Origin: Hyphomicrobium sp. ghe19
GTDB lineage: Bacteria > Pseudomonadota > Alphaproteobacteria > Rhizobiales > Hyphomicrobiaceae
NCBI RefSeq assembly: GCF_902712875.1
Contig: NZ_LR743509.1
Location: forward strand, 2,680,001 to 2,744,000
DNA: 64,000 bases
Direction: 5' to 3'
Position 1 is the first letter of the stretch, and every line of letters starts with the position of its first letter. A program made the translations under genes and the position numbers. Below the pieces are notes generated by a model. It made no database searches and was not told the origin of the DNA. It worked only from the letters and a program-made list of their open reading frames with translations. This document shows positions 43,860 to 51,917 of this stretch, piece after piece.

Positions 43860-44900
43860 ATGGGACTGACATTCAGAAATGAGACTTTTCGAGACGACTT
43901 CACATACACGAACAGCCCGTCCAACATTCGGCGCTTTCCGTTTCCTTTCGTAGAGGATCAGTACCGGTATTCGGTCAACATCGAGCCGCATACGCCGGGT
44001 CCGAAGGGGTCTCCCTTCGAATTCCACTTCGACGTCGACGAGCACTACGTTTCGGAAATGCGCGATCGCGCTCTAGTCCTCGCCGCCGATCCTTTGCGAT
44101 GCCAAGCGCTGCCGCACATGATGACGGCGCAGTGGGATATGCTCGAGCTGCTCATGACATCGCTTGCGCGCGATTATCCCGAGCACTTCACGCTCCATCG
44201 AGACGGCTCGGCGTGGCATTGGATCAACCGGCCGCTCGGCATCGACCAGAAGTTCACGTTCCTTGATGCGAGCACGCTGCCCTACCAGCCGATGGAATTC
44301 ATCGGCCGTCAGGTGCAAGGCGATTTCTCGATCCAGGACCAGCGCGATAACCAGCTTTGGATGGATGCGGGCATCATCACGTCGCAAGCCGACTGGTCGC
44401 TCGATTTCGACGTCGGCATGAACTTCTTCGAATGGCACGGACCGGTGCCGCTCGCGCACGAGGCCGGCGTGTTCGAGCGCGCGTTGAAATTTCTTCTCAA
44501 TCTGCAGGTCGGCAAGCCGGTTCGTCGCTTGAACTGGACGATGACGATCAATCCGCGTCTCGATACGAGCCCTGAGAATTATCACAAGTGGGCCAGCGAT
44601 CGCATGACGGTGACGCCGGAGAATGTTGGCCAGAAAGTGCATCTGCGCGTCGAGATGCAGGGTCTATTCAGGCTGCCCCGATCGAACGCAATCCTGTTCT
44701 CGATCCGCGGCTATCTGATGAGCTTCGAGCAGATCGTCACGGTGCCGAAATGGGGCCGCCGGCTGCCGCGCGTTCTCAGTTCGCTGCCGCCTGAACTCGT
44801 CGAGTACAAGAGCCTCAGTCGATACCGCGACATGGCACTTGCGTACCTTGCGCCATACGACGATGGCGCTCCGACCTCACCTGGTGGAGGTCCCGACTAG
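43860..44900 (+). CDS. Heme-dependent oxidative N-demethylase (DUF3445)
   Basis: 346 aa. It matches the DUF3445 family of haem-containing oxidative N-demethylases: an N-terminal F-P-F-P-F-V-E-D, the M-L-E-L-L-M-T-S helix, the D-F-D-V-G-M-N-F-F-E-W-H-G segment and the conserved R-L-N-W-T region. It is the catalytic haem subunit of dimethylamine monooxygenase, producing methylamine and formaldehyde. It lies between the reductase and a GcvT-like folate gene, in one operon. Confidence 0.88.
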   Translation: MGLTFRNETFRDDFTYTNSPSNIRRFPFPFVEDQYRYSVNIEPHTPGPKGSPFEFHFDVDEHYVSEMRDRALVLAADPLRCQALPHMMTAQWDMLELLMTSLARDYPEHFTLHRDGSAWHWINRPLGIDQKFTFLDASTLPYQPMEFIGRQVQGDFSIQDQRDNQLWMDAGIITSQADWSLDFDVGMNFFEWHGPVPLAHEAGVFERALKFLLNLQVGKPVRRLNWTMTINPRLDTSPENYHKWASDRMTVTPENVGQKVHLRVEMQGLFRLPRSNAILFSIRGYLMSFEQIVTVPKWGRRLPRVLSSLPPELVEYKSLSRYRDMALAYLAPYDDGAPTSPGGGPD

Positions 44901-44962
44901 GCGATCCTTTCCAAGACAGATTCCATTCAGAACCAACGAAAAACAAGCAAGAGGTAGTGCTC

Positions 44963-46090
44963 ATGTCCCTAGCCGATTTGCCACGTCAGTCCATTCTCAA
45001 CGATCGCCATCGGGCGAACGGCGGCGATCTGGAATCCGTTTCGTGGAACAACATGCCGCTTCCGCAGACGTACGCGACGGATCCCTATGTGGAAGTCGAA
45101 GCCGTTCGTTGCCGGGCGGGGCTCTTTGACGTCTCCTCGCTACAGCTTCTGAACGTGTCGGGTCCTGACGCTACCAAGCTTCTCAATTACGTGCTGACGT
45201 CCGACATCTCCAAAGCCAAGCCGGGCGACTCACATATTTCCAATATCGTCAATGAAAACGGCGGGCTGATCGACGACGTTCTCATCTACGTCGACAGCCC
45301 GACAGAATACCGGCTTTCGCACGGAGCTGGAAAGCTCGAAGAGGCCATCCGAGCACTCGCGCCGAAGTTCGACGTGAAGGTCGAGCGGGATGACGATGTT
45401 CACGTTCTCGCTTTGCAGGGGCCGCTGTCGCTCGAAATCCTCGCGCCGCATACGCCGATGGACCTCGCCGGGCTCGGCTACTTCAAGCACGGAACGTCGA
45501 CGCTGTTCGGAACGCCGGTGCGTCTCGCCCGCGGCGGCTATTCGGCCGAGCTCGGATATGAGGTGTTCTGCGCGGCCAAGGATGCGCACAAGATGTGGGA
45601 CTTCATCCTCGCTGCGGGGAAGGATAAGGGCGTCATCCCGGTTTCGTGGGCGTGCCTCGACATCGTGCGCGTCGAAGGCGGGTTGCTGTTCTTCCCGTGC
45701 GAGATGACGAACGAAGATACCACGCCTTGGGAAGTGAAGGCCGATTGGACCGTCGATCTTTCGAAGCCGGATTTCATCGGCAAGAAGGCGCTCGTCGAAA
45801 AGAAGGGCAAGGAACGCACGTTCGTTGCAGGCCTCGAAATCGATCACACGAAAGCCATCACGCCCGGCGCCAAGATCACGGCGAACGGCAAGCAAGTCGG
45901 CGTCATCACCAGCACGACCTACAGCAAGCATCTCATGAAATCGATTGCCTTGGCGCAGATCGAACCCGCTTACACCAAGCTCGGCACCGAACTCGTCGTT
46001 CATGACGGCGGCGACTGGCCGGCGTCCGTGGTGCGGATGCCGTTCTACGATCCGCTCCGCCTTCGCACGCATCCCCGCGACAAAGCCTGA
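44963..46090 (+). CDS. GcvT-like tetrahydrofolate aminomethyltransferase-family protein
   Basis: 375 aa. The GcvT fold shows R-A-G-L-F-D-V-S-S-L, S-D-I-S-K-A-K-P, L-A-L-Q-G-P, R-G-G-Y-S-A-E-L-G-Y-E-V-F and W-A-C-L-D-I-V-R-V-E-G-G-L. These proteins bind tetrahydrofolate and catch formaldehyde or methyl groups as methylene-THF. GAGG eight bases upstream supports ATG 44963. Position between the haem demethylase and tmm suggests it handles the one-carbon unit from dimethylamine demethylation, as in some marine dmm clusters. Confidence 0.85.
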   Translation: MSLADLPRQSILNDRHRANGGDLESVSWNNMPLPQTYATDPYVEVEAVRCRAGLFDVSSLQLLNVSGPDATKLLNYVLTSDISKAKPGDSHISNIVNENGGLIDDVLIYVDSPTEYRLSHGAGKLEEAIRALAPKFDVKVERDDDVHVLALQGPLSLEILAPHTPMDLAGLGYFKHGTSTLFGTPVRLARGGYSAELGYEVFCAAKDAHKMWDFILAAGKDKGVIPVSWACLDIVRVEGGLLFFPCEMTNEDTTPWEVKADWTVDLSKPDFIGKKALVEKKGKERTFVAGLEIDHTKAITPGAKITANGKQVGVITSTTYSKHLMKSIALAQIEPAYTKLGTELVVHDGGDWPASVVRMPFYDPLRLRTHPRDKA

Positions 46091-46148
46091 TCCACGCACC
46101 TACGAAGTCAGAAAATCCTAGCGAATTGATTTTTCGGAAGGACACCAA

Positions 46149-47510
46149 ATGGCAGAACGAATAGCTATTATCGGCGCCGGCCCGAGCGGCATGGCGGTTT
46201 TGCGCGCGTTCGAGAGTGCCCGGCGCAAGGGCGCGGATATCCCCGAGATGGTCTGCTACGAGCGGCAGAAGGATTGCGGGGGCATCTGGAACTACACGTG
46301 GCGCACCGGAACGGATGAGTTCGGCGAGCCGGTTCACGCAAGCATGTATCGCTATCTTTGGTCGAACGGACCGAAGGAATGCCTGGAGTTCGCCGACTAC
46401 TCATTCGAAGAACACTTCGGACGTCCGATACCATCGTTTCCGCCGCGGGCCGTGCTGCACGACTACATCAAGGGCCGCATCGAACGCAGCGGCATCTTGC
46501 ACTACATCAAGCTCAGCACCGCGGTTCGCAACGTCACCTTCAACGAAGAGACGCAAAAATTCACCGTCACGGTGAAGGATCTCGTCGCCGATACGCTTAC
46601 GTCATCGGAATTCGACTACGTCTTCTGCGGCAGCGGCCATTTCTCGACGCCGAACATTCCGGAATTCCCCGGTTTGACCCACTTCCTTGGGCGCACGTTG
46701 CATTCGCACGACTTCCGCTCGGCTGACGAATTCGCGGGCAAAGACGTGCTTTGCGTCGGCGCGAGCTACTCGTCGGAAGACATCGGCATTCAGTGCTACA
46801 AGTATGGCGCCAAGTCCGTCACGTTCTCGTGGCGCTCGAGGCCGATGGGCTTCAAATGGCCCGCCCGCATGGACGAAGTCCCCTTGCTCGAGCGCGTCGA
46901 AGGCAAGACGGCCTATTTCAAGGATGGCTCGAAGAAAGACGTCGATGCGATCATTCTGTGCACGGGATATCTGCATCACCATCCGTTCATGGAAGACTCG
47001 CTGCGCCTCAAGTCACGCAACCGGCTTTATCCGCCGAACCTCTACAAGGGCATTTTCTGGATCGACAATCCGAAGCTGATGTACATCGGCATGCAGGATC
47101 AGTTCTATACGTTCAACATGTTCGACGCGCAGGCTTGGTACGCGCGTGACGTCGTGCTCGGACGCATCAAGCTGCCGTCGAAGTCGGATATGTTCGACGA
47201 CATCCAGAAGTGGACCGAGATGGAAGAAGCCATCCCGGACGCGACCGCTGCGATCGACTTCCAGACAGAATATATGCGCGATCTTCTCGCTCCGACCGAC
47301 TACCCGCGCCTCGACGTCGACACAGTCGCGAAGATGTTCAAGGACTGGGAGCACCACAAGATGGACGACATCCTGACCTATCGCGACCGTTCGCACAAAT
47401 CAGTGCTGACCGGCACTCAGGCACCTATCCATCACACTGCTTGGATGAAAGCTGCCGACGACTCGATGGAAGCGTTTCTCAATCAGCCGAGCAAAGTGGC
47501 TGCGGAGTAG
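46149..47510 (+). CDS. tmm: Trimethylamine monooxygenase (flavin-containing)
   Basis: 453 aa. FAD site G-A-G-P-S-G at residues 9-14, FMO signature F-L-G-R-T-L-H-S-H-D-F-R, and NADPH site C-V-G-A-S-Y-S-S-E-D match bacterial Tmm, which oxidises trimethylamine to its N-oxide in the cytoplasm with NADPH and O2. Length is typical of Tmm (about 450 aa). GGAAGGA precedes ATG 46149. It sits between the GcvT-like gene and tdm, so its product feeds directly into the next enzyme. Confidence 0.92.
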   Translation: MAERIAIIGAGPSGMAVLRAFESARRKGADIPEMVCYERQKDCGGIWNYTWRTGTDEFGEPVHASMYRYLWSNGPKECLEFADYSFEEHFGRPIPSFPPRAVLHDYIKGRIERSGILHYIKLSTAVRNVTFNEETQKFTVTVKDLVADTLTSSEFDYVFCGSGHFSTPNIPEFPGLTHFLGRTLHSHDFRSADEFAGKDVLCVGASYSSEDIGIQCYKYGAKSVTFSWRSRPMGFKWPARMDEVPLLERVEGKTAYFKDGSKKDVDAIILCTGYLHHHPFMEDSLRLKSRNRLYPPNLYKGIFWIDNPKLMYIGMQDQFYTFNMFDAQAWYARDVVLGRIKLPSKSDMFDDIQKWTEMEEAIPDATAAIDFQTEYMRDLLAPTDYPRLDVDTVAKMFKDWEHHKMDDILTYRDRSHKSVLTGTQAPIHHTAWMKAADDSMEAFLNQPSKVAAE

Positions 47511-47537
47511 CGGCTCTCGCTACGTAAGAAGCAAATG

Positions 47538-47567
47538 GTGGATTGGCCGCACACGCGGCCAGTCCAC
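47538..47567 (+). promoter_or_regulatory. Intercistronic hairpin between tmm and tdm
   Basis: GTGGATTGGCCGC pairs with GCGGCCAGTCCAC around an ACAC loop (12 Watson-Crick pairs, one G-T pair). There is no T-run, so it may set relative expression or mRNA stability rather than terminate. Confidence 0.4.
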
Positions 47568-47603
47568 ATCCGACGTCATGCTCTTTAGCGAAATGAGGAC
47601 AAG

Positions 47604-49955
47604 ATGAGCGAAGCGGTCCTGACGTCCCCCGCGCGACCGAAACTTTTCGTTCCAGGACAATCGTCGCTGGCGCCTGGCGTCGAGCGCTACGTGCTCAAAG
47701 GCGGCGGCACGGCTGTCTTCGAACTAGACAAGGGCGACCGCATCGAACTCAGTCCGCTCGAAGGCGGACAGGGCGTAGAAATTGCGGCGTTCGCGCCGGG
47801 AGGCAAAAGCGATCTCGAGGCGCTCGGTCTGAAGGGCCGCGGTAAGCCTACGGGCATTCAGCGGGCTCTCGACGCCGACAGCGAAGACGCGCAACGCGTT
47901 CGTTTCGGATTGTTTCGGCGGGGGCTTGATATCGGTCGCGTGAAAGCTGCGAGCTTGCTCGGGCCGGATTGCGTTCCGGGCGATGTCGTTTCTCTGGAGG
48001 TCGAGCGGTCCGTTCTCGCCGTCTTCGGTGCGCCTGCAGAGCCGATGATCGTATGGGAGCAGACGCCCGCAACCGACATTCTCGTCTTCATTCAGCGAGC
48101 CAATCCGCGACTTCTGAATGAAGCGAAGCTGCCGGAGCCGATCGCCGAACCGCGTCTCGACATCCGCATCAACATCGCGAGCGCCGAGAGCTTCGAAGTT
48201 CGCGAAGGCGAGTACATCCAGATCATCGATGTGGCGGGGCGGCAGTGCTCGGACTTTCTGGCTTTCAATCGCCGCGCCCTCGATCGCGGTGAAGTCTTGG
48301 GGCTCGATTCCACGACGACACGGTCAATGATCGGCGCCGCTTATCCGAAGCCGGGTCTCTTTTCGAAGTTTTTCGACAGGGATCGCAATCCGCTCGTCGA
48401 AATCGTGCAGGATACTGTTGGGCGCCACGATACGTTCAACCTTGCATGCACGACGCGCTATTACGAGGACATGGGCTACTTCGGCCATCCGAACTGCACC
48501 GACAATTTCAACGATGCGCTCAAGGATTATCCCATCGGCAGCTACAAGGGCTGGCCGGCCATCAACTTCTTCTTCAACACCAACGTCGACTGCCACAACA
48601 ACATCTGGTCTGACGAACCGTGGTCGCGCCCCGGCGACTACGTGATGATGCGCGCGCTGACGGATCTCGTCTGCGGCACGTCATCATGTCCGTCCGACAT
48701 TGACGCCTCCAACGGGTGGAACCTGACCGAGATACACGTTCGGGTCTACCCGAAAGACACATCCTTCAAGCGCTCGATCGGATACAGAATGGCACCGGAT
48801 GCTCCGCTTCAGCTGACAAGAGAATCGGGATTTCACCCGCGCACGTCGGCCCTCACCCGCAACTTCGGCGAATACCGGAATTTCTGGGTACCTCACTGCT
48901 ATTCGAACGCAGGCGCCATAGACGAGTACTGGGCGTGCCGCGAAGGCGCGGTCATCATGGACCTCTCGCCTTTGCGGAAGATGGAAGTTCTGGGGCCGGA
49001 TGCCGAGCAGTTCCTGCAAGGCATCATTACGCGCGACGTTCGCAAGCTGTCGGTCGGACAGATCTACTATACGCCGATGTGTTACGAGCACGGCGGAATG
49101 GTGGACGATGGAACGCTGTTCCGCTTAGCCGAAAACAATTTCCGCTGGATCGGCGGCGATGATGCGAGTCTCATCTGGCTTAAAGAGCAGCTCGCCAAAA
49201 CCAACTACAAAGTGACCCTCAAGACCGCGACGTCCGAACTCAACAACGTTGCCGTTCAGGGTCCGAAGTCGCGGGAAATTCTGCAGAAGATCATCGAGAC
49301 GCCGCCTGGCCGGCCGACGATGCAGGAACTCGGCCTTTTCCGCTTCACAGTCGGACGCATCGGCGGGGTCGCCGGCATTCCGGTTCTCGTCTCGCGAACG
49401 GGGTATACGGGCGAGCTCGGATACGAAGTGTTTTGCCATCCCAAGGACGCGCCTGCGGTTTGGGATAAGATCATGGAAGCCGGCGCACCATTCAAAATTC
49501 AGCCATTCGGGTTCGATGCGCTCGACATGGTTCGTATCGAAGCCGGTCTCGTCTTTGGCGGCCACGATTTCGATTCAACGACAGATCCGCTCGAAGCCGG
49601 CATCGGCTTTACGGTGCCGCAGAAAAAAGAAGAGGACTACATCGGCAAGGCCGCGATCGAGAAGCGGCGCGCCAATCCGCTTCGGAAGCTCGTCGGTCTC
49701 GAAATTCAGGGCAACGAAAAACCAGCGCACGGCGACCCGGTGTTCGTCGGCCGTGCACAAGTCGGCGCGGTGACAAGTGCGATGCGCTCGCCGCTTCTCA
49801 AGAAGACGCTGGCGTTCGCGCGTGTGGACGTCACGCATTCGGCGACGGGGACCGCGCTCGAGATCGGACGTCTCGACGGACTGCAGAAGCGCTTCAAAGC
49901 AACGGTCGTGCCGTTTCCGTTCTACGATCCGGAGAAGAAGCGCGTTAAAATGTAA
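47604..49955 (+). CDS. tdm: Trimethylamine-N-oxide demethylase
   Basis: 783 aa. An N-terminal DUF1989-type domain (about residues 170-400) holds zinc-ligand cysteines (V-A-G-R-Q-C-S-D, G-H-P-N-C-T-D, S-S-C-P-S-D), and a C-terminal GcvT-type folate domain (about 410-780) has C-R-E-G-A-V-I-M-D-L-S and G-Y-T-G-E-L-G-Y-E-V. This two-domain order and length match Tdm, which splits TMAO to dimethylamine and formaldehyde and channels the latter to THF. GAGGAC precedes ATG 47604. It is the last gene of the operon. Confidence 0.93.
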   Translation: MSEAVLTSPARPKLFVPGQSSLAPGVERYVLKGGGTAVFELDKGDRIELSPLEGGQGVEIAAFAPGGKSDLEALGLKGRGKPTGIQRALDADSEDAQRVRFGLFRRGLDIGRVKAASLLGPDCVPGDVVSLEVERSVLAVFGAPAEPMIVWEQTPATDILVFIQRANPRLLNEAKLPEPIAEPRLDIRINIASAESFEVREGEYIQIIDVAGRQCSDFLAFNRRALDRGEVLGLDSTTTRSMIGAAYPKPGLFSKFFDRDRNPLVEIVQDTVGRHDTFNLACTTRYYEDMGYFGHPNCTDNFNDALKDYPIGSYKGWPAINFFFNTNVDCHNNIWSDEPWSRPGDYVMMRALTDLVCGTSSCPSDIDASNGWNLTEIHVRVYPKDTSFKRSIGYRMAPDAPLQLTRESGFHPRTSALTRNFGEYRNFWVPHCYSNAGAIDEYWACREGAVIMDLSPLRKMEVLGPDAEQFLQGIITRDVRKLSVGQIYYTPMCYEHGGMVDDGTLFRLAENNFRWIGGDDASLIWLKEQLAKTNYKVTLKTATSELNNVAVQGPKSREILQKIIETPPGRPTMQELGLFRFTVGRIGGVAGIPVLVSRTGYTGELGYEVFCHPKDAPAVWDKIMEAGAPFKIQPFGFDALDMVRIEAGLVFGGHDFDSTTDPLEAGIGFTVPQKKEEDYIGKAAIEKRRANPLRKLVGLEIQGNEKPAHGDPVFVGRAQVGAVTSAMRSPLLKKTLAFARVDVTHSATGTALEIGRLDGLQKRFKATVVPFPFYDPEKKRVKM

Positions 49956-49983
49956 GGCTTCGCATATCTCCCATGCGAATGTG

Positions 49984-50007
49984 ACGGCCGCCAGCGATGG
50001 CGGCCGT
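49984..50007 (+). terminator. Terminator-like hairpin after tdm
   Basis: A perfect 10-base stem, ACGGCCGCCA (49984-49993) / TGGCGGCCGT (49998-50007), with a GCGA loop lies 28 bases after the tdm stop. It is followed by TTCGCGTCTT, only weakly T-rich. It marks the likely end of the methylated-amine operon. Confidence 0.6.
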
Positions 50008-50068
50008 TTCGCGTCTTGCCTCCGATGACGGCGAAGAGTAAACGCGCCGAACCCGTCGGAGGCAGAAG

Positions 50069-51058
50069 ATGTTCAAAGCAATCCTGATAGAAAAAGACGG
50101 CGAGCGCGCAACGCCTCGTCTTGCTGAACTCGACAAGACCGCGCTGCCCGAGGGCGACGTGACTGTGCGCATCAGTCATTCGACGCTCAATTACAAAGAC
50201 GGCCTTGCGATTACCGGCAAGGGGCCGATCGTCCGTTCCTTTCCGATGGTGCCAGGCGTCGACTTCGCGGGCATCGTCGAGGAGAGCAGCAACGCCCGCT
50301 TCAAAGCGGGCGACACCGTTCTGCTCAACGGGTTCGGCGTCGGCGAAAGTCACTGGGGCGGGCTCTCGGGATATGCACGCCTCAAAGGCGATTGGCTCAT
50401 TCCACTTCCCGAAGGCTTGACCGCTCAGCGCGCGATGGCGCTCGGCACAGCGGGATACACGGCGATGCTGTGCGTGATGGCGCTCGAACGCCAAGGCGTC
50501 ACGCCGGACAAGGGCGAGATCATCGTAACGGGTGCGGGCGGCGGCGTCGGCGGCGTTGCCGTTCTCATTCTATCGCGGCTCGGTTATGACGTCGCCGCTT
50601 CGACCGGCCGTATGGAAGAAGCCGAGTACTTGAAAGGCTTGGGCGCGAAGACGATCATCGATCGCAAAGCGCTTGCCGAACCCGGCCGCCCGCTGCAAAC
50701 CGCTCGCTGGGCGGGCGCCGTCGATAGCGTGGGAAGCCACACACTTGCGAACGTCTGCGCGAGCATGAAGGACGACGGCGTCGTCACGGCGTGCGGTCTT
50801 GCGCAGGGTCTGGATTTCCGGACGACGGTCGCGCCGTTCATTCTTCGCGGGGTAACGCTCGTCGGGATCAATTCGGTTAACCGATCCATCGCGGATCGCG
50901 TTACAGCTTGGGAGCGTCTCGCCCGCGAGATCGACTTCGGCAAGCTCGACGGCATGACGCGCGTCATTCCGCTGGAACAGGCCATCGATGCCGCGCGCGA
51001 TCTGCTCGACGGAAAGGTGCGCGGCCGTCTCGTTGTTTCGATCGGCGAACAGTCCTAA
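50069..51058 (+). CDS. acuI: MDR-family quinone/acrylyl-CoA reductase (AcuI/YhdH type)
   Basis: 329 aa. The medium-chain reductase fold has N-Y-K-D-G-L-A-I-T-G-K-G, V-P-G-V-D-F-A-G, G-W/G-L-S-G-Y-A-R, G-T-A-G-Y-T-A-M-L and the NADPH site V-T-G-A-G-G-G-V-G-G-V-A. These match the AcuI/YhdH branch, which reduces acryloyl-CoA (3-carbon detoxification) with NADPH; no zinc-ligand set is seen. It follows the tdm terminator on the same strand and heads a group with a tautomerase and csaA. Its substrate here is inferred by family only. Confidence 0.85.
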   Translation: MFKAILIEKDGERATPRLAELDKTALPEGDVTVRISHSTLNYKDGLAITGKGPIVRSFPMVPGVDFAGIVEESSNARFKAGDTVLLNGFGVGESHWGGLSGYARLKGDWLIPLPEGLTAQRAMALGTAGYTAMLCVMALERQGVTPDKGEIIVTGAGGGVGGVAVLILSRLGYDVAASTGRMEEAEYLKGLGAKTIIDRKALAEPGRPLQTARWAGAVDSVGSHTLANVCASMKDDGVVTACGLAQGLDFRTTVAPFILRGVTLVGINSVNRSIADRVTAWERLAREIDFGKLDGMTRVIPLEQAIDAARDLLDGKVRGRLVVSIGEQS

Positions 51059-51098
51059 AGAACGTCTTTCGGCACTCCAAAGCTCAAAGGAATATTCT

Positions 51099-51491
51099 AT
51101 GCCGTTCTTGCGATTTGATCTTATCAAGGGGCGCACCGATAGCGAAATTGCAACGCTGCTCGATGCGGCGCACGAGGCCATGCTGGAAGCCTTCAAAGTG
51201 CCTGTGCGGGACCGTTATCAAATCGTCCATGAGCACGAGCCGAGCCGCGTACGGATCGAGGATACGGGGCTCGGCATCGAGCGCACGGACAAAGTCGTGC
51301 TCGTTCAGGTGACGAGCCGGCCGCGCACGACTGAAGAAAAGCAAACGTTTTACCGGCTGCTGACGGAATCGCTTTCCAAGCGTTGCGGCATTGCGCCGAG
51401 CGATGTGATGGTCAACTTCGTGATCAACACCGATGCCGATTGGTCGTTCGGAAACGGTGAAGCGCAATTTCTAACGGGCAAGCTCAAGTAG
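51099..51491 (+). CDS. Tautomerase/MIF-family protein
   Basis: 130 aa from ATG 51099, the start giving the N-terminal Pro of the mature enzyme (M-P-F-L-R-F-D). The family's Pro1 general base is visible. Later, V-L-V-Q-V-T-S-R-P-R-T and F-Y-R-L-L-T-E-S-L-S fit the beta-alpha-beta tautomerase unit, here duplicated in length relative to 4-oxalocrotonate tautomerases. It isomerises or dehalogenates small keto acids. It lies 40 bases after acuI and 10 before csaA, probably one operon. Confidence 0.82.
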   Translation: MPFLRFDLIKGRTDSEIATLLDAAHEAMLEAFKVPVRDRYQIVHEHEPSRVRIEDTGLGIERTDKVVLVQVTSRPRTTEEKQTFYRLLTESLSKRCGIAPSDVMVNFVINTDADWSFGNGEAQFLTGKLK

Positions 51492-51501
51492 AGGCCGCGC
51501 C

Positions 51502-51873
51502 ATGCATCTCGTCCAAGATCCAAATGCGCCCGCGGCGGCTGCGATTACGTTCGACCAGTTTCTCGCGGTCGATATCCGAGTCGGCACGGTCGTCGCGGCA
51601 GAGCCTTATCCAGAAGCAAAGAAGCCGGCGCTTAAGCTCAAAATCGATTTCGGAAGCGGCATTGGCGTCAAGCAATCGAGCGCGCAGATCACGCGTCATT
51701 ACGATTGCGCTACGCTCGTTGGGCGACAGGTGGCGGCGGTCGTGAATTTTCCGCCGCGTCAGATCGGAAAGTTCATGTCGGAAGTGCTGACGCTCGGCTT
51801 TCCGGATGAGAACGGCGAGGTCGTGATGTTCAAGCCCGACATCAAGGTGCCGAACGGAGCACGCCTGTTCTGA
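51502..51873 (+). CDS. csaA: CsaA-like tRNA-binding-fold chaperone
   Basis: 123 aa. It is a single OB-fold tRNA-binding domain: F-L-A-V-D-I-R-V-G-T-V-V-A-A, A-L-K-L-K-I-D-F-G, S-S-A-Q-I-T, A-A-V-V-N-F-P-P-R-Q-I and E-V-L-T-L-G-F match CsaA, a small dimeric protein with reported export-chaperone activity. It resembles the C-terminal domain of MetRS, but the length is standard for CsaA. A hairpin (51882-51910) follows. Confidence 0.88.
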   Translation: MHLVQDPNAPAAAAITFDQFLAVDIRVGTVVAAEPYPEAKKPALKLKIDFGSGIGVKQSSAQITRHYDCATLVGRQVAAVVNFPPRQIGKFMSEVLTLGFPDENGEVVMFKPDIKVPNGARLF

Positions 51874-51881
51874 TTGGAGAT

Positions 51882-51910
51882 GAGCGCGCCGCCCGCAAGG
51901 CAGCGCGCTC
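51882..51910 (+). terminator. Hairpin terminator between convergent genes
   Basis: GAGCGCGC (51882-51889) pairs with GCGCGCTC (51903-51910) and is followed by TTGGTTTCT. It lies between the csaA stop and the convergent quinoprotein gene. Confidence 0.55.
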
Positions 51911-51917
51911 TTGGTTT

